Assembly (NCBI GenBank): GCA_013368315.1
Contig: JAACJM010000296.1
Location: 1-64,000 of the forward strand
Length of the DNA: 64,000 nt
Direction of reading: 5' to 3'
DNA from: Tetrapyrgos nigripes
Lineage: Eukaryota > Basidiomycota > Agaricomycetes > Agaricales > Campanellaceae
Shown here: positions 31,490-42,458 of the stretch, piece after piece
Layout of the letters: each line of letters starts with the position of its first letter
How positions within the stretch are numbered: the stretch's first letter is position 1
The notes under the pieces: model-generated
What the model was told of the DNA's origin: nothing
Database searches by the model: none
The model's input: the letters and a program-made list of their open reading frames with translations, nothing else
Position numbers and translations under genes: made by a program

Positions 31490-32189
31490 AATGTAAAATA
31501 TCAGATCAGTCGACTACAGCATAAACCCAGAAAATTTGCATCAGCCACCGCTAACAATCTATGAACATATTAACATGTAAGATAGATAGGTATGTATACT
31601 TATGTATAGTGAATACATACAGATAGATGGAGTAAATAGACCGTGTCAAAGATCCTCATCACTGGTTTCTGTCTTTTTGGTGTCAAAATCAAGACATGCT
31701 AGCAACTCCTCAGCCTCTCTTACACTGTCCACCTCCATGGCTTGAGCTTCCATGCCTCGTATATGGGCCTCTTGTATCATCTCGTCAGCAGTGTCACTAG
31801 CAGTCCTCAATATAAGCATAATTCCCAGTGAAAACAAAACACTCACACATCCACCACAGCGGCTCTACCTCTGATAGTCACTGCCCAAGCCCTTCCACAA
31901 GGTGGCACCTGACTCACTCTACGCTGGGCAGGCAAATTAGACCCAAAAAAGGCTTGGGCTGTTTGACACTTAGAAGGAGACTGGGGTGGGTCCTGAGGAG
32001 TGCCGGCAGATCGTGAAGCCCCAGCAGATCATGAAGGAGAAGCTGGTATTGGGATAGTAGCATGTGGTGGTGGTGGTGGTGGTGGTGTAGTTGGCCACAT
32101 TGCTGGTTCAGGGGATAGTAGTGTGAGTACAGTACCATCAATGAAATCGGCAGGATGACAATGCATGCTGAGGCAGTTCTGCCTCTAGC

Positions 32190-33788
32190 TAAAGACTGGC
32201 ACGAGTCCGAGTCTTAAATGAGTACCTGCAGGTTGATCCGTTGATTTACCCGCAGGTCATGGGAACCGCAGGTCCAGGTACCTGTTTCCCATGGGTCACT
32301 GACAGGTTGCGGGTCAGGACTTTGGGTGCTACAGGTACTTGTGCAGGTACCTGTCCTAACTAAGTACAAGATGACTCTATTATTATTTGAATATAAATTA
32401 TATTATTCAGGAAGTACATACACCAATCTATGTATGACTACGGGTACACCTTACTGTTGAAAGTGAAGGTGTAAGTGTAGATGATGTTCGCTCAAAAAGT
32501 CCATAGCTCACCCGGACATGCTCGGATCGCTTTGAAAATGCCAACATCAATTTGGACATAAAGTTCACGTCAGAAACAGGCCCCACGCAAGTCCTAGCTA
32601 TCCGCAATGCTAAAATGCGAATGGGCTTTGATGAACTTGGCTCTTTTTTGTTCAAAAAGTCTGTAGTTCGCCCGGACGTGATCATATCGCTTCGGAAACG
32701 CCACCAATCGATTCGGACATAAAATTCACGTCAGAAACAGGCCCCACGCAAGTTCTAGCTATCCGCAATGCTAAAATGCGAATGGGCTTTGATGAACTTG
32801 ACTCTCTTTTGTTCAAAACTCTAGTTCCCCCGGATGTGATTATATCGCTTCGGAGACGCCACCAATCTATTCGGACGTGAAATCCACGTCAGAAACCGGC
32901 CCCATGCCAGTCCTAGGTATCCGAAATGCTAAAATGCGAATGGGCTTTGATGAACTTGACTCTTTCTTGCTCAAAGTCTGTATTTTGCCCAGATGTGATC
33001 AGATCACTTTGAAAACGCTACCAATCAATTTGAACGTAGAATACACGTCGGAAACTACCCCCACGCCAGTCCTAGCCATGCAAAATGCACTGACGCGTCT
33101 GTATTGTTTGCCTACAGCCTGTGTCCAAGGCTTTAGGTAAACACAGCGTGACTTCGTTTAATCGTGGTTAAATTATTTATTTAATATAGTCTAATTGCGA
33201 GTACTTCTCAGAGTCTCGCATTCCTCATTTTCACTGTTCTATCTTCTACTCAGGTAGTTCCTTCCTGTCCCAGTAATACCCATCTCATCTACATCTTGTA
33301 GCTCCTCTGGTTTGCACATCAACACAGTTTCACCGTCGAGATCAAGCCTTCCTTACCAATGGTTTGTGATCTAGTCAAACGCTAGTGAAACTGTTGGTCT
33401 CCTTTTACCGGAGGAGGAGGTGGTGAAAATGTTTAACAGGTTGAATTCACGCAGAAAGGTAAAGGATTTGGACAGTAGTGAGAATACAGAAGACAGTAGT
33501 AGTGGAGATGAGGATGAAGGGTTGTAGTATTATTATATATTATAAACTTTTATTAAACTGTTAACTGGTGTTTCCTTGGGTTTTCTGGCAGGTACCTGTA
33601 GGTATACCTGTGAGTACCTGCAAGGACTCGTTGGATACAAGTAACCTGTGACCTGCAGGTATATGACTTGCAGGTCAGGTACCTGTTTCCCACGGATCTC
33701 AAACAGGTCGCAGGTCACTATTTTGGTGCATCAGGTACCTGTCTACGGATCACAGGTAAAACCTGACCTGGACTCGTGCCAGTCTTTA
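32190..33788. mobile_element. hAT-like non-autonomous element with CAGGTACCTG sub-terminal repeats, copy 1
   Basis: Termini are TAAAGACTGGCACGAGTCC and its exact reverse complement (19 bp). The flanks cctctagc (32182-32189) and cctccagc (33789-33796) form an 8-bp duplication with one mismatch. Both sub-terminal regions (about 200 bp) are packed with acctgcaggt and caggtacctg palindromes, as expected of transposase binding sites. A shorter relative is at 43451-44025. The extra interior is a 160-bp tandem array. No transposase. Confidence 0.88.
32492..33110 (+). repeat. 160-bp tandem array, four units
   Basis: Units begin tcaaaaagtc or similar at 32492, 32652, 32813 and 32971. Each contains cacgtc.gaaac, ccccac/tg, and gctaaaatgcgaatgggctt (weakened in the last unit). 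It lies wholly inside the hAT-like element and is absent from its shorter relative. Confidence 0.9.
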
Positions 33789-35439
33789 CCTCCAGCCATG
33801 GAGGGCATCTTCATAGGTCTTATAGCTCTTGTATTGAGACCACTTACGTTGAGAATGCGTCCTGACGCATCATCCCTGGGAAAAAAAAATCAGCATTGGA
33901 ATAGCCACCAAATGAGCAAAAATGATCAGGTGGTGTATATCCCCAGTGCACTGCCAGTGTAAATGTTATATAACACTTTTGGGGTAAAGTCCCTGCCAGC
34001 TGATTCCACTCCATAGACATGGGGCTTGCAAGTAGGATGAGGAGGAGAGCGATCAGCCATTTCTGCACTGAGATTCTTGAGCTGCTGCCACAGGTGGTTG
34101 TTAATATCAGAAGATTGATGAGAAGAATGAGGGTGGCATAAATACATTGCCATATCGGCCTTATATATCCCCATAACAAAACCTGGATATTCTGGTATAT
34201 CAGAACATTCTATTAGATCTTTTAGATCTAAGAAACTATACATACATACACTGTAGATGAGCTATACACTGTAGATGAGAGAAACTGCAGTCAGAAAACA
34301 GAGATGGTGGACAACCCAATCCAAACGGTTGAACTCACATTGTAACAACTCTTGAACAGCATTCTCTTCCATGATAGCAGCTCTCGTCACTTCCTGAACC
34401 TTCTGAAGTTGTGTGTGATTGGCTGGACCCTCCAAAGTTCGCATTGGCAACCAGAAGTTACCCAAGTGCTGAAGCCACTCACGTGACTCTATCAACAGCT
34501 GATGGATAGAAGTGAACTGAGCGAAGACATCCTTGCGGCACTGTTCAATGTCTTGTCCACTAAACGACAGAAATTTCTGGGGCTCAGCTCCCACATAAAA
34601 TGGAAGACAATGAGATACTAAAAGCAGATAGATGTAAGAGAAAGAGATCTTTGAAAAGACTCGTACCCACCTTGTTCCTCACAGTACAAGCCAATAGGAA
34701 GATCTTCTGGTACTATCTCGTCCTCAGGCAAGTGAGGACAATGATCCCACATGATTATTCTGGTAGCCAGCTCAGGACAAGCAGCAAGAGCTGCCGAGAA
34801 GCATTCGAGAAACCTTGGGGGGTAGCGACCATTGTTGATCAAGTGTACCAACCATAACCTCCCTTTGAGATTATCATCAGAAGGGGTTTCAGGAATCCAG
34901 GGAGTCATCCATGGTTTTGCACAAGGCCTGGAATATCCTTGTTATTACTGGAATGATCTATACTTGTACTAGCAGACTCACCACGAAAGCATTGATGGAA
35001 CCACAGTATCATCATCAACACACCAACCCCAATCACCTCTACAGCCATCTGGATCTTCCCAAGGATCAAAAAGTGACTTGAGTGTTTTCAACACCTTTTG
35101 TTCAGGTGGTGGAGAGGGGCCACAGTCGAATGCAGCATGCCATGCAGATGCATGATGAGGAGGAGACCATCTATGCCAAGGCTGAGGGGGAGAGTACTGA
35201 TTGGAAGGACTCAGAGCAGAGTTTTCGTGGTGCGACATGAGTGGAAAGACAAATGAGGTAAGGTATATTTAAGTAAACAAGTAAACAAGTGTATGTATGA
35301 TAAGCTACTGCTTCCTTGAAATGAACAGCCAGTCATTGCCAAGAACAAACAGATAAAACAAAGACTTACGCGGCCTTGCGTGTGGCATGGTGGATGCGTT
35401 CCTGTGAATGAATCGATGTGTTTCTTGATATGCTCAGTT

Positions 35440-35810
35440 TCATGCCCGTATACCTTCCTTCTCCTCTACTGAAAGGGTTTTGAACAGGTTCCGACAACTT
35501 TGAGAGAGCGATGAGCATGAAAAATAGAGTGCTGTCCATGGATTGACTTTACCGAGAGCTTGCCTCACGTGCTCAAGACAAAAGTTGTTCACGATTTCTG
35601 TCAAATTACAGTTAGTTGGGAGAAATCCAGTAGATTTGAGAGTACACACTGTTGATAGTGAGCTGAGTTGGCCTGATGCTTTTTCCAGCAAGCACACAAC
35701 TGGCGTTTGTATTCCAACTCGCCTGAGATTGCCTCAGCCTCAATCTCCATCATATGAAGGTATTCTATTTCTGCTTGGCCAGTAAGAAGAATGTGCTCGG
35801 GAACTTGCAT
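35440..35810 (-). pseudogene. Possible hypothetical gene upstream of gene B
   Basis: The minus strand holds MQVPEHILLTGQAEIEYLHM...EYKRQLCACWKKHQ (35810-35650) and, after a plausible intron with a CTAAC branch motif, VNNFCLEHVRQALGKVNPW (to 35440). The exon phases do not match, so either a frame lesion or a wrong model is involved. No domain recognised. Confidence 0.3.
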
Positions 35811-36264
35811 GATGGAGGAGGAAGAGTAATGAGTGACAATTACATTTCTTCCTGGATTCCCATTTTGGCCAAGCCCCTATTCTGAAACTTGCCACAGCAT
35901 CGACGATTCTATGTATTGTCTTTAGATAGGAGAGCAAAAAACGACTTATTCACATGATATAAAGTCGGAACAATGATTTGGAACAACATGAAGGAGGAAG
36001 TTAGTCGCAATGAATTTCAACAAATGTTTCTGTTGCAAGGAAACAGTACGAAATCAAGATGTGATACTTTGGAAATAATAAATGATAGCTTAATTGCATT
36101 ATATTCAGCCTACGAGGCGTATATGTATGAAAGTTTTGTGTATGGCTCATAGACTCAAGCCAGTATAACAGGCGTCAGGCTACAGTCAGGCTACAGTCAT
36201 ACCTAATTTAGGAAGTTGGGCCAGTGATATATATAGGGCCGGCTTCTCGGTGAGAAAAAGAACC

Positions 36265-39200
36265 ATGTTCCGAAAACTCAAAGCGCAAGCTGTCAAACAA
36301 TCTATCAGTGGACCTGCTGCTGGACTATCCTCCAAGCCAACTGTACACTCTGCATCTGTTTCAACTGACAGGAGATGTGTTGTTCAAACCACAGTTCTGG
36401 TCACTCCTCCTCGTGCTAAAAGACGTCGTGACGACAACACTGAGCTCACTGATTGGACATTTGGGCAGCCTTACGAAGATTCCTGGGCAAATGCTGCAGA
36501 TGATGATGTGGAGAATGCAGTGCAGGAGTCTGTAACCAAGGTGCAAGATGTCAAAGCTCAACACTGATACCTCACCTCAGTAAGTTTCCCATTTCTTCAA
36601 TGACTGTTACTCATTTTTGTCACTTTTGTTTAGGACCAACCAATGAAAGAGTGGACTCCTACGAGTTTATCCAAAATGAAGGTCAAGGTGACAGTCATCA
36701 TACGACTTGCTCGCAATGCAAGAACACCATTGGTCATGCTGCTTGGAGAAGCATGCAGATAGGCCTTTAGATATCATTGAGGTGCGTCATTAAATTTCAA
36801 TGTCTAGACCAATAGCTCAAATCAGCTCAGAAACGGAATGGCGATTTTTCAAACAAGTCTCTTTGAAGTCAATCAGGCTCATTGTATCTTTTGGCCATGA
36901 CCATGGTAAAGCATGCCTGCACCCTCATACCACTCAGTCTTTTACTGTCATCTATACAAACAGTATCCACGATGTCTGTGCACAGTTTTGTAACTGTGTT
37001 CTGAAACATGCTGCAGGTGAATACCGGCAACAGCTCTTGCAGTGGCAGTGGTATCCATCAACCCATTTGGACCCTTGTTCAGCGGCAACATTCGATGTTC
37101 TCAATCATTTTCACACAATGACATTGCAGGGAAAAATCAATACATATGATTATTACAACGGCCTCAAAACCTTACAGAACAATGCAGGCCTTCGGAAAGT
37201 CAAGGTAATGTTTTCACACAATGACATTGCAGGGAAAAATCAATACATATGATTATTACAACGGCCTCAAAACCTTACAGAACAATGCAGGCCTTCGGAA
37301 AGTCAAGGTAATGTCTCATATTACATCTTGATTGTTACGAATTGACACCTCGAACCAGGATCGTTACAAGGCATTCTGCCATATGATTTGTCAATGGTGT
37401 CATCTTAAGATGCTGAAATGGGCAGGGGGAGGGAATGATGGTTCCAGACCAGTCGAGAAGACCAAGGCTGGGGAGCTTGCAGTAGACTGTCCAGCCTGTC
37501 CTCGGCCTGATGTCAATTTACCGAAGGATTGGCAGGACGAAGATAGCGAAAGGTAAGGTATCCTCCCTTTCTTGGTAAAGGAGGAGCAGCTAATTTGTAG
37601 TCACACAGATTCAAGTACTGGCTGTTCCTAGCCATTGATGCTTGTTTCCAGCTCAAGCGGCATGCAGTCTCGTCAGAAGAGAAGGATCCGGCATTGAGTA
37701 GCGGATGGGCATACTATGTTGAGGACGGACTGTATCGGGAATATCTCAACAGTATTTCGGAGCAGCAGGAGGTGAGTGTTCTCTCCATCAGTCATGAGTT
37801 GTCTGTCAATTCTAAGTTGGATTTGTAGGTTTCTACTAGTAGTGGTTTGTCTACTCTAGAAATGGCCAATTCAAAGTTTTCAAGAGGATATGCCTGCACA
37901 GGATGTGGCCTCAGTGTCTGTGCATGTCATGAGTTTTTCCAGAAAAATGGTGTAGTCAATTTGACAAAAGGAGAACAGTAAGTATTGATCACTAGTCGAT
38001 ATATCAATTTTTCTAATAGAACACCATCCATAGCTACGCGAGCATGGATTACAGCTTTGCATCTTATAGTCAACATCACGATCATCAGGTGACCAAGGTA
38101 CAAGTGTATGATATCGCTTGCCAATGGTGCATTTACCTAATGGATAGGCTCAAGTTGCTACCTCCAACGCTTCGGCTCAATCTGATCCTTCATATCATAT
38201 ACTTTGTTGTGCCAAAGCTTCATATTTATGGTCATCAAGTCTGGTGCCAACTACGCTATTCGTTGAACTGGTTGTGGGGTGCTGGGCGGACAGATGGGGA
38301 AGGAATCGAACGTCCATGGGCACAAGTATGCCAGATATGGGCCCAGGGTTGAGGCATGACACATTAGATGACCATTGGGGTCATTGTAACTGGATTAAAT
38401 TGATAGGCCTAGGTGAGTTATGACTACATCAATCCCCTGCTCTGTTTGGGGCTGATGTGATTGACCAATTGGCAGGTCGACTGTTATTGCATCGGCTACT
38501 CACCACCATATCAGAACGGCTGGTTCAATCATGATTGTTGAGGGAATTTATGGCAGGACAGCAAAAGGAGCAGCCTGGTATCACTACAGTTTGGACGAAT
38601 ATTATCAGGGAGTTGGAGAGCGAGTTGCATTTGCCTGTGAAGAAGAGAACAAAAACAAATCCTTTTGAAATGCCTAAGGCTGGTAAGTAAACAATTCAGT
38701 TATGTGTCAGTCATGCTTATTATTATCTATAGGACTTACAGAAAATGCGATCCAATTGGAGTTACTGAATGCCGAGGCAGAACAGGAAAAGAACGGTGTT
38801 ATCTCCATTTCAAGCGTAAGCCCAACATCATTCATCTCGCAGGGGCTGGAGCTGGAAGATCATCAGTGAGCTATCTGTGAAGCTGAACACAGCAGGCGCA
38901 ATCTTAGGCTGGATATCAAGGGAAAGTGATTTGAGACGCCAACCCAGAAGACATCACTACTGCAGAGACGCACCAAACTCCAATGTAATATTGGCAAATT
39001 TAGATCACTACAAGTGATGTACATGCCAGGCGTGTTACAACTATTGGAACTTGAGAACTATCACACAAATCCTTCCAATAACGGCAGATCTACAGGCACA
39101 AATAACCCTGAAGATATCCTTCTGTATCTCCCCTCCTCCTTACCCTGTTCTTATTGTCTAGAAGGATGTCGCCCTGGTCTGGTGGATCTGGAAATCCGAT

Positions 39201-40145
39201 TACGCGAGGGCCAACTCCGATCCTCCATTTACACATGAAATCCAGACTGCTTACTTACCGAACATCCAACATGGTCCATCAAGCAATGGTCACACGCTCA
39301 AAAGGACTCTTCATACAGAACGAACAACATGTTCAAAGGTGCAAGCGGAAGTATCAGGATGCCTGGAATGTGATGGTACAGTTGGTCGGTGAGGAGAAGG
39401 TCGTAAGACACCCGAGTCAGAGAATGGGGATAACAATACTAGCTCTGAAGATGATGCCGATCCGCTCACATCAGCGTTGCGTCAGAAGCAGAAGTGAGTG
39501 GAGCACATCTGTGCAAGCACGGGACAGGGTTATGTTGAAGTATCTTGGATTTGGAAGGAGGGTGGAACAGGCAAGCAGCTCGATGATGAGACTCTTGATG
39601 AGAGTAAGTCTTTCTATGTAATTCACTGATCCAGAGTCACTGAAGTCTGGACAGTTATTCAGGTTGAGTGGTGTAAGACTTACGCACAGTGTCAACGATG
39701 GTCTGAAGAGGTGATTCTCATCAAAGAAGAGATGCGAAGATGTTTAGTAACTTTGGACACGATGGCTCGGGCATGGGATGGACGCCAAGAGTATGTGGGA
39801 GTGCTGAAAATGGGTAATGACTGGAACCCTGACTGGGATTTGACGAGGCGTTATATCGGACTGTTGACAGCTGGTATCAGCCATGACACTCATGATGAAG
39901 GGGTCAAGGCGTATGCAATGTCTCAAGCCAAACTATACAGAGGTCTTCGTCAATCCTTCCAGCAACTTTGGACAGGTCTAGATCAGAAGGAGCAAGCTCT
40001 CCTCTCTGGTCAGGATCTGCCAATGGTCATGCGCATTCAAATTGCCGGTGGTAACTTAGATGATGCAGACTCAGAGCTGGAAGACGGAAACGACGAGATG
40101 ATATCATTTATTGATGACGAAGACGACGACGGGTATTTTGTGTAG
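36265..40145 (+). pseudogene. Decayed KDZ transposase gene (Kyakuja-Dileera-Zisupton)
   Basis: Plus-strand exons follow the familiar fungal KDZ order. First a basic/acidic N-terminus (36265-36590); then a cysteine-cluster (CxC2-type) remnant with CSQCKNTIGH; then VSLKSIRLIVSFGH...SIHDVCAQFCNC...FHTMTLQGKINTYDYY (36830-37200). Then DRYKAFCHMICQWCHLKMLKWAG...AVDCPACPRP; FLAIDACFQLKRHAVSSEEKDP (about 37625-37700); YASMDYSF; VYDIACQWC (38104-38130); and GRTDGEGIERPWA (about 38283-38320). A divergent helical C-terminus ends at 40145 (LIKEEMRRCLVTLD). The D, D and E of the catalytic triad are retained (37637, 38110, 38307 or 38298). Breaks: TGA at 36565, a 103-bp duplication, stops after the Glu motif and a shortened Cys cluster. 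KDZ proteins mobilise large DNA transposons; this copy is probably dead. Confidence 0.85.
37108..37313 (+). repeat. Exact 103-bp tandem duplication within the KDZ gene
   Basis: 37108-37210 and 37211-37313 are identical, from ttttcacacaatgacattgc to gtcaaggtaatg. The unit covers the end of an exon and its splice donor. 103 is not a multiple of three, but splicing at the first donor could skip the second copy. Confidence 0.97.
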
Positions 40146-40216
40146 ACTACATACATACTGTACATTGCCTCGTTCGTCTTAACAATTCATTACTATTCAC
40201 CTACATACCATCTACC

Positions 40217-40450
40217 ATGCCAGCCACACAGACCCAGGAAAATCAGACGGCCCTCAATGTTCTGAAGGAAGAGATCCAAAAAAGCAGTCAGGTGAAGGAA
40301 AGCTACCAAAAGCTTGTTGGGGCTTTGAACAACCTGTGGCATACGGCTGCCTGTCACAAGTTTGATGCTGTGGTCACTGGGAGAGCTGATGGGGAAGAGG
40401 TTGAAAGAGGATGGCAGGTCGAACGACAACTTGGAGCAAAGGAAATTTGA
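40217..40450 (+). CDS. Short ORF with a KDZ-like GRADGEEVERGW motif
   Basis: 77 codons from MPATQTQENQTALNVLK. The C-terminal part holds FDAVVTGRADGEEVERGWQ, which resembles the third catalytic motif of KDZ transposases (GRTDGE.VERGW). It lies just after the KDZ pseudogene, so it may be a fragment of another copy; chance resemblance cannot be excluded. Confidence 0.3.
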   Translation: MPATQTQENQTALNVLKEEIQKSSQVKESYQKLVGALNNLWHTAACHKFDAVVTGRADGEEVERGWQVERQLGAKEI

Positions 40451-40616
40451 GCTAAAGATAGATGGCCTTCATTGTTCTGGCCAGAGAAGAGAGGCAAAGA
40501 AGGATTTGCAGCAGTAAACAAAGGTCATCAATTTGCGGGAAGGATGGGATAGAATTACAATGAAACAGTGATGTAATTGTTGCACCTTAATCATATAAGT
40601 TGTCGTTGGGTCAGTC

Positions 40617-41117
40617 CTACTGCGATCCCGGTCTCACAAGCAGGTTGGGAGTGGACAAACGAGAAGAGTCACTGGCCTCTCGCCGTCCGAAAGTCTCCTT
40701 CAGCCCATTCATCTTTTGCTTCTCCTTCTCCTTCTCCGACATCCCGAGCAACCGACTGTCGTAAAAATCTTGCGCCTGACACTCCAGGAAGTCACTGGGG
40801 ACTTGGTAGTAAACCCATGTACTGGTAGAACGTAGAAATAGAACTGAGCAAAACAGAAATAAGACTTAAGTGAGACTCACAGCGTGTTCATCGCTTCGTC
40901 ATGTTCTCAGTCGAGGCGCAGCAATAGGCCATGAAAATTGCAAAAAAAGAAGTTTTGAACCCCAGAATTCGGAGCTGCACACAAGGGAATCAGTGAGTTG
41001 GAGGGGATTGACGGACTTCACAACACACCACTGCTCACAAGTGTCAAAGGTCTCTGGACTGAGGGCCTTCTGAGAAGGAAAAGCCACACAACGTGCTTCA
41101 ACGCGGAAATCGGGCAT
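40617..41117 (-). CDS. Small three-exon gene, 128 residues, unknown function
   Basis: Exons 41117-40961, 40905-40881 and 40821-40617 join in frame across introns of 55 and 59 bp (the first donor is GTTCAA, weaker than usual; the second GTGAGT). The product starts MPDFRVEARCVAFPSQKALS, passes through SSEFWEHDEAMNTLTWVYYQ, then DFLECQAQDFYDSRLLG, a charged helix (MSEKEKEKQKMNGLKETFG) and a short tail. The frame is clean. An in-frame Met further upstream (near 41201) is also possible. No family recognised. Confidence 0.5.
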
Positions 41118-41197
41118 TGATGGTGATGAAGAAGTGATAACGCGACGTGGACAAATAACGCAGAAGTTAAACGCACGGGATTTATGAGGATGCAAGC

Positions 41198-41930
41198 TCA
41201 CAATGCATTGTGAGCCAAAGGAAAGGGAGGTAGTATCATATAATGCATTGTGAGGTGAATCAAATCTGAAGACAAGTCACTCACAATGCATTGTGAGCCA
41301 AAGGAAAGGGAGATAGTATCATATAATGCACTGTGAGGCGAATCAAATCTGAAGAGAAAAGTAGTATAAAAAGAAGACTCACAATGCATTGCGAGTCCAG
41401 AGCCCCTATGAGTCCCACATTTGCATACTCAACATTTACGGCCGCTCCCACAATTCTGACCCAAAGTCCATGTACTCCTACTCGATTGAACGTAAAAAAA
41501 GGCTCAACCATCTTCAAGGGTCCGAGAGTGAGTGTGGACCCAGATGGGGTAGAGGTGCGTAGGTAACCGGGAGAATAGGCGATGGATGGAGGTATAGACG
41601 GTAACGATTGAGGTCCGGAACGCCATGCGTGGAGATAATGGAGGAAACGCGAGACCCATAATGGACGAAGCATTGATGAGATATGCGGAATGGTGGAGGA
41701 AGCGAGGAAGCAGAAGTATCAGAAAATTCCGAGGGCCATGCGACATGCGGAGAATTCCGAGAGGCAGCGTCAGCGAGCGCAAACACGGATAATTCTGAAT
41801 GTGCAATCTGGCAGGATACAATGCATTGTATATACCTACAATGGCCCGTGAATGTGTATCTATATACAATGTAATGTATGTTCTGGTATGTTGTACACTG
41901 ACTATACAATGCATTGTATATACCTGTAAT
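41198..41930. repeat. Cluster of ATGCAT-centred palindromes
   Basis: TCACAATGCATTGTGA-type palindromes occur at about 41200, 41283 and 41380 with half copies (taatgcattgtgag, taatgcactgtgag) at 41240 and 41322; the 80-bp spacer between the first two is also repeated. Related acaatgcattgta palindromes lie at about 41818 and 41905. The minus-strand frames through here (41281-41914) are not convincing genes. Confidence 0.8.
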
Positions 41931-42276
41931 GGCCCAAGTGGTTATACTCCACTCTGGGCTAATCTCAGTATACTTTGTATTATTCTTACAGCTACAGCTA
42001 ATAATCTGTGGGTTTTTCGTCAGCTTTTCAATCCAGGCAACGCCGCCAGCCAGCACTAGTATTGTTTGCTGAGTTACAAGCAATCAGTGGTGGGGCGTAA
42101 GTTTTCCAATCAATCAATTCATAACATGGTTCTGATTTTGAGTCCTAAAGCATCATCAGTATTATCTGACACATTCACGCATGCCGCGTGATTATCTCGC
42201 TATCCAGGGCTCTGGAACTCCGTGAGAGAGAGCATTCTCGAGTGCAGGCCTCACCGATCACAAGTGCCACAATGGA

Positions 42277-42458
42277 TTGAAACCCGAAATGCTTGCAGCC
42301 ATTCAGACTCTCAAAGCTGCTTACCGCAATGGACATGTTTCCGCTCATCAACAAGCTGATGAGCATGTAGAAGACCTTCGAAATTTTTTGGAAGAATATT
42401 ATTTTGGAGAGGATGAGGACAGTGATTCTGAGGGAGAGGAATCTAGTCTCATCCAGGT
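42277..42458 (+). pseudogene. Acidic exon interrupted by a hAT-like insertion
   Basis: The frame MKPEMLAAIQTLKAAYRNGH...ADEHVEDLRNFLEEYYFGED ends in an acidic run and is cut after SLIQ by the element at 42459. With this insertion and the next one removed, the host sequence would read through GTAGAG...TTTACAG, which could be a short intron or lead to an early stop. Family unknown. Confidence 0.35.

Larger units (their letters stand above)
31646..35238 (-). pseudogene. Gene B: eight-exon gene, two nonsense codons, transposon in intron 6
   Basis: The minus-strand exons 35238-34982, 34927-34671, 34617-34339, 34284-33952, 33875-33848, 32167-31847 and 31805-31646 (seven coding segments) keep phase throughout and total 545 codons. 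Most introns are 41-76 bp; the one from 33847 to 32168 contains a 1.6-kb DNA element. Two internal stops remain: TAG at 34262-34264, created in the second unit of an 18-bp tandem duplication, and TGA at 32029-32031 beside a near-identical in-frame repeat that has CGA. The predicted product starts MSHHENSALSPSNQYSPP, has Trp-rich and acidic blocks, a run of seven prolines, and an acidic end. No domain recognised. The frame preserved outside the two lesions argues for a real gene that died recently. Confidence 0.6.

Noticed and set aside
33790..33850. Resemblance of KWSQYKSYKTYEDALHGW to RNase H1 N-terminal (viroplasmin-like) domains in gene B
   Set aside because: That frame conflicts with the phase-consistent exon model in which this stretch is intron; the similarity is weak.
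35440..35810. A two-exon gene joining the two ORFs upstream of gene B
   Set aside because: The apparent intron is well formed but the phases do not fit without creating a stop, so only a low-confidence remnant is reported.
41281..42083. Overlapping minus-strand ORFs of 130-189 codons
   Set aside because: They run through palindromic repeats and show no motif; the longest has low-complexity, translated-repeat features.
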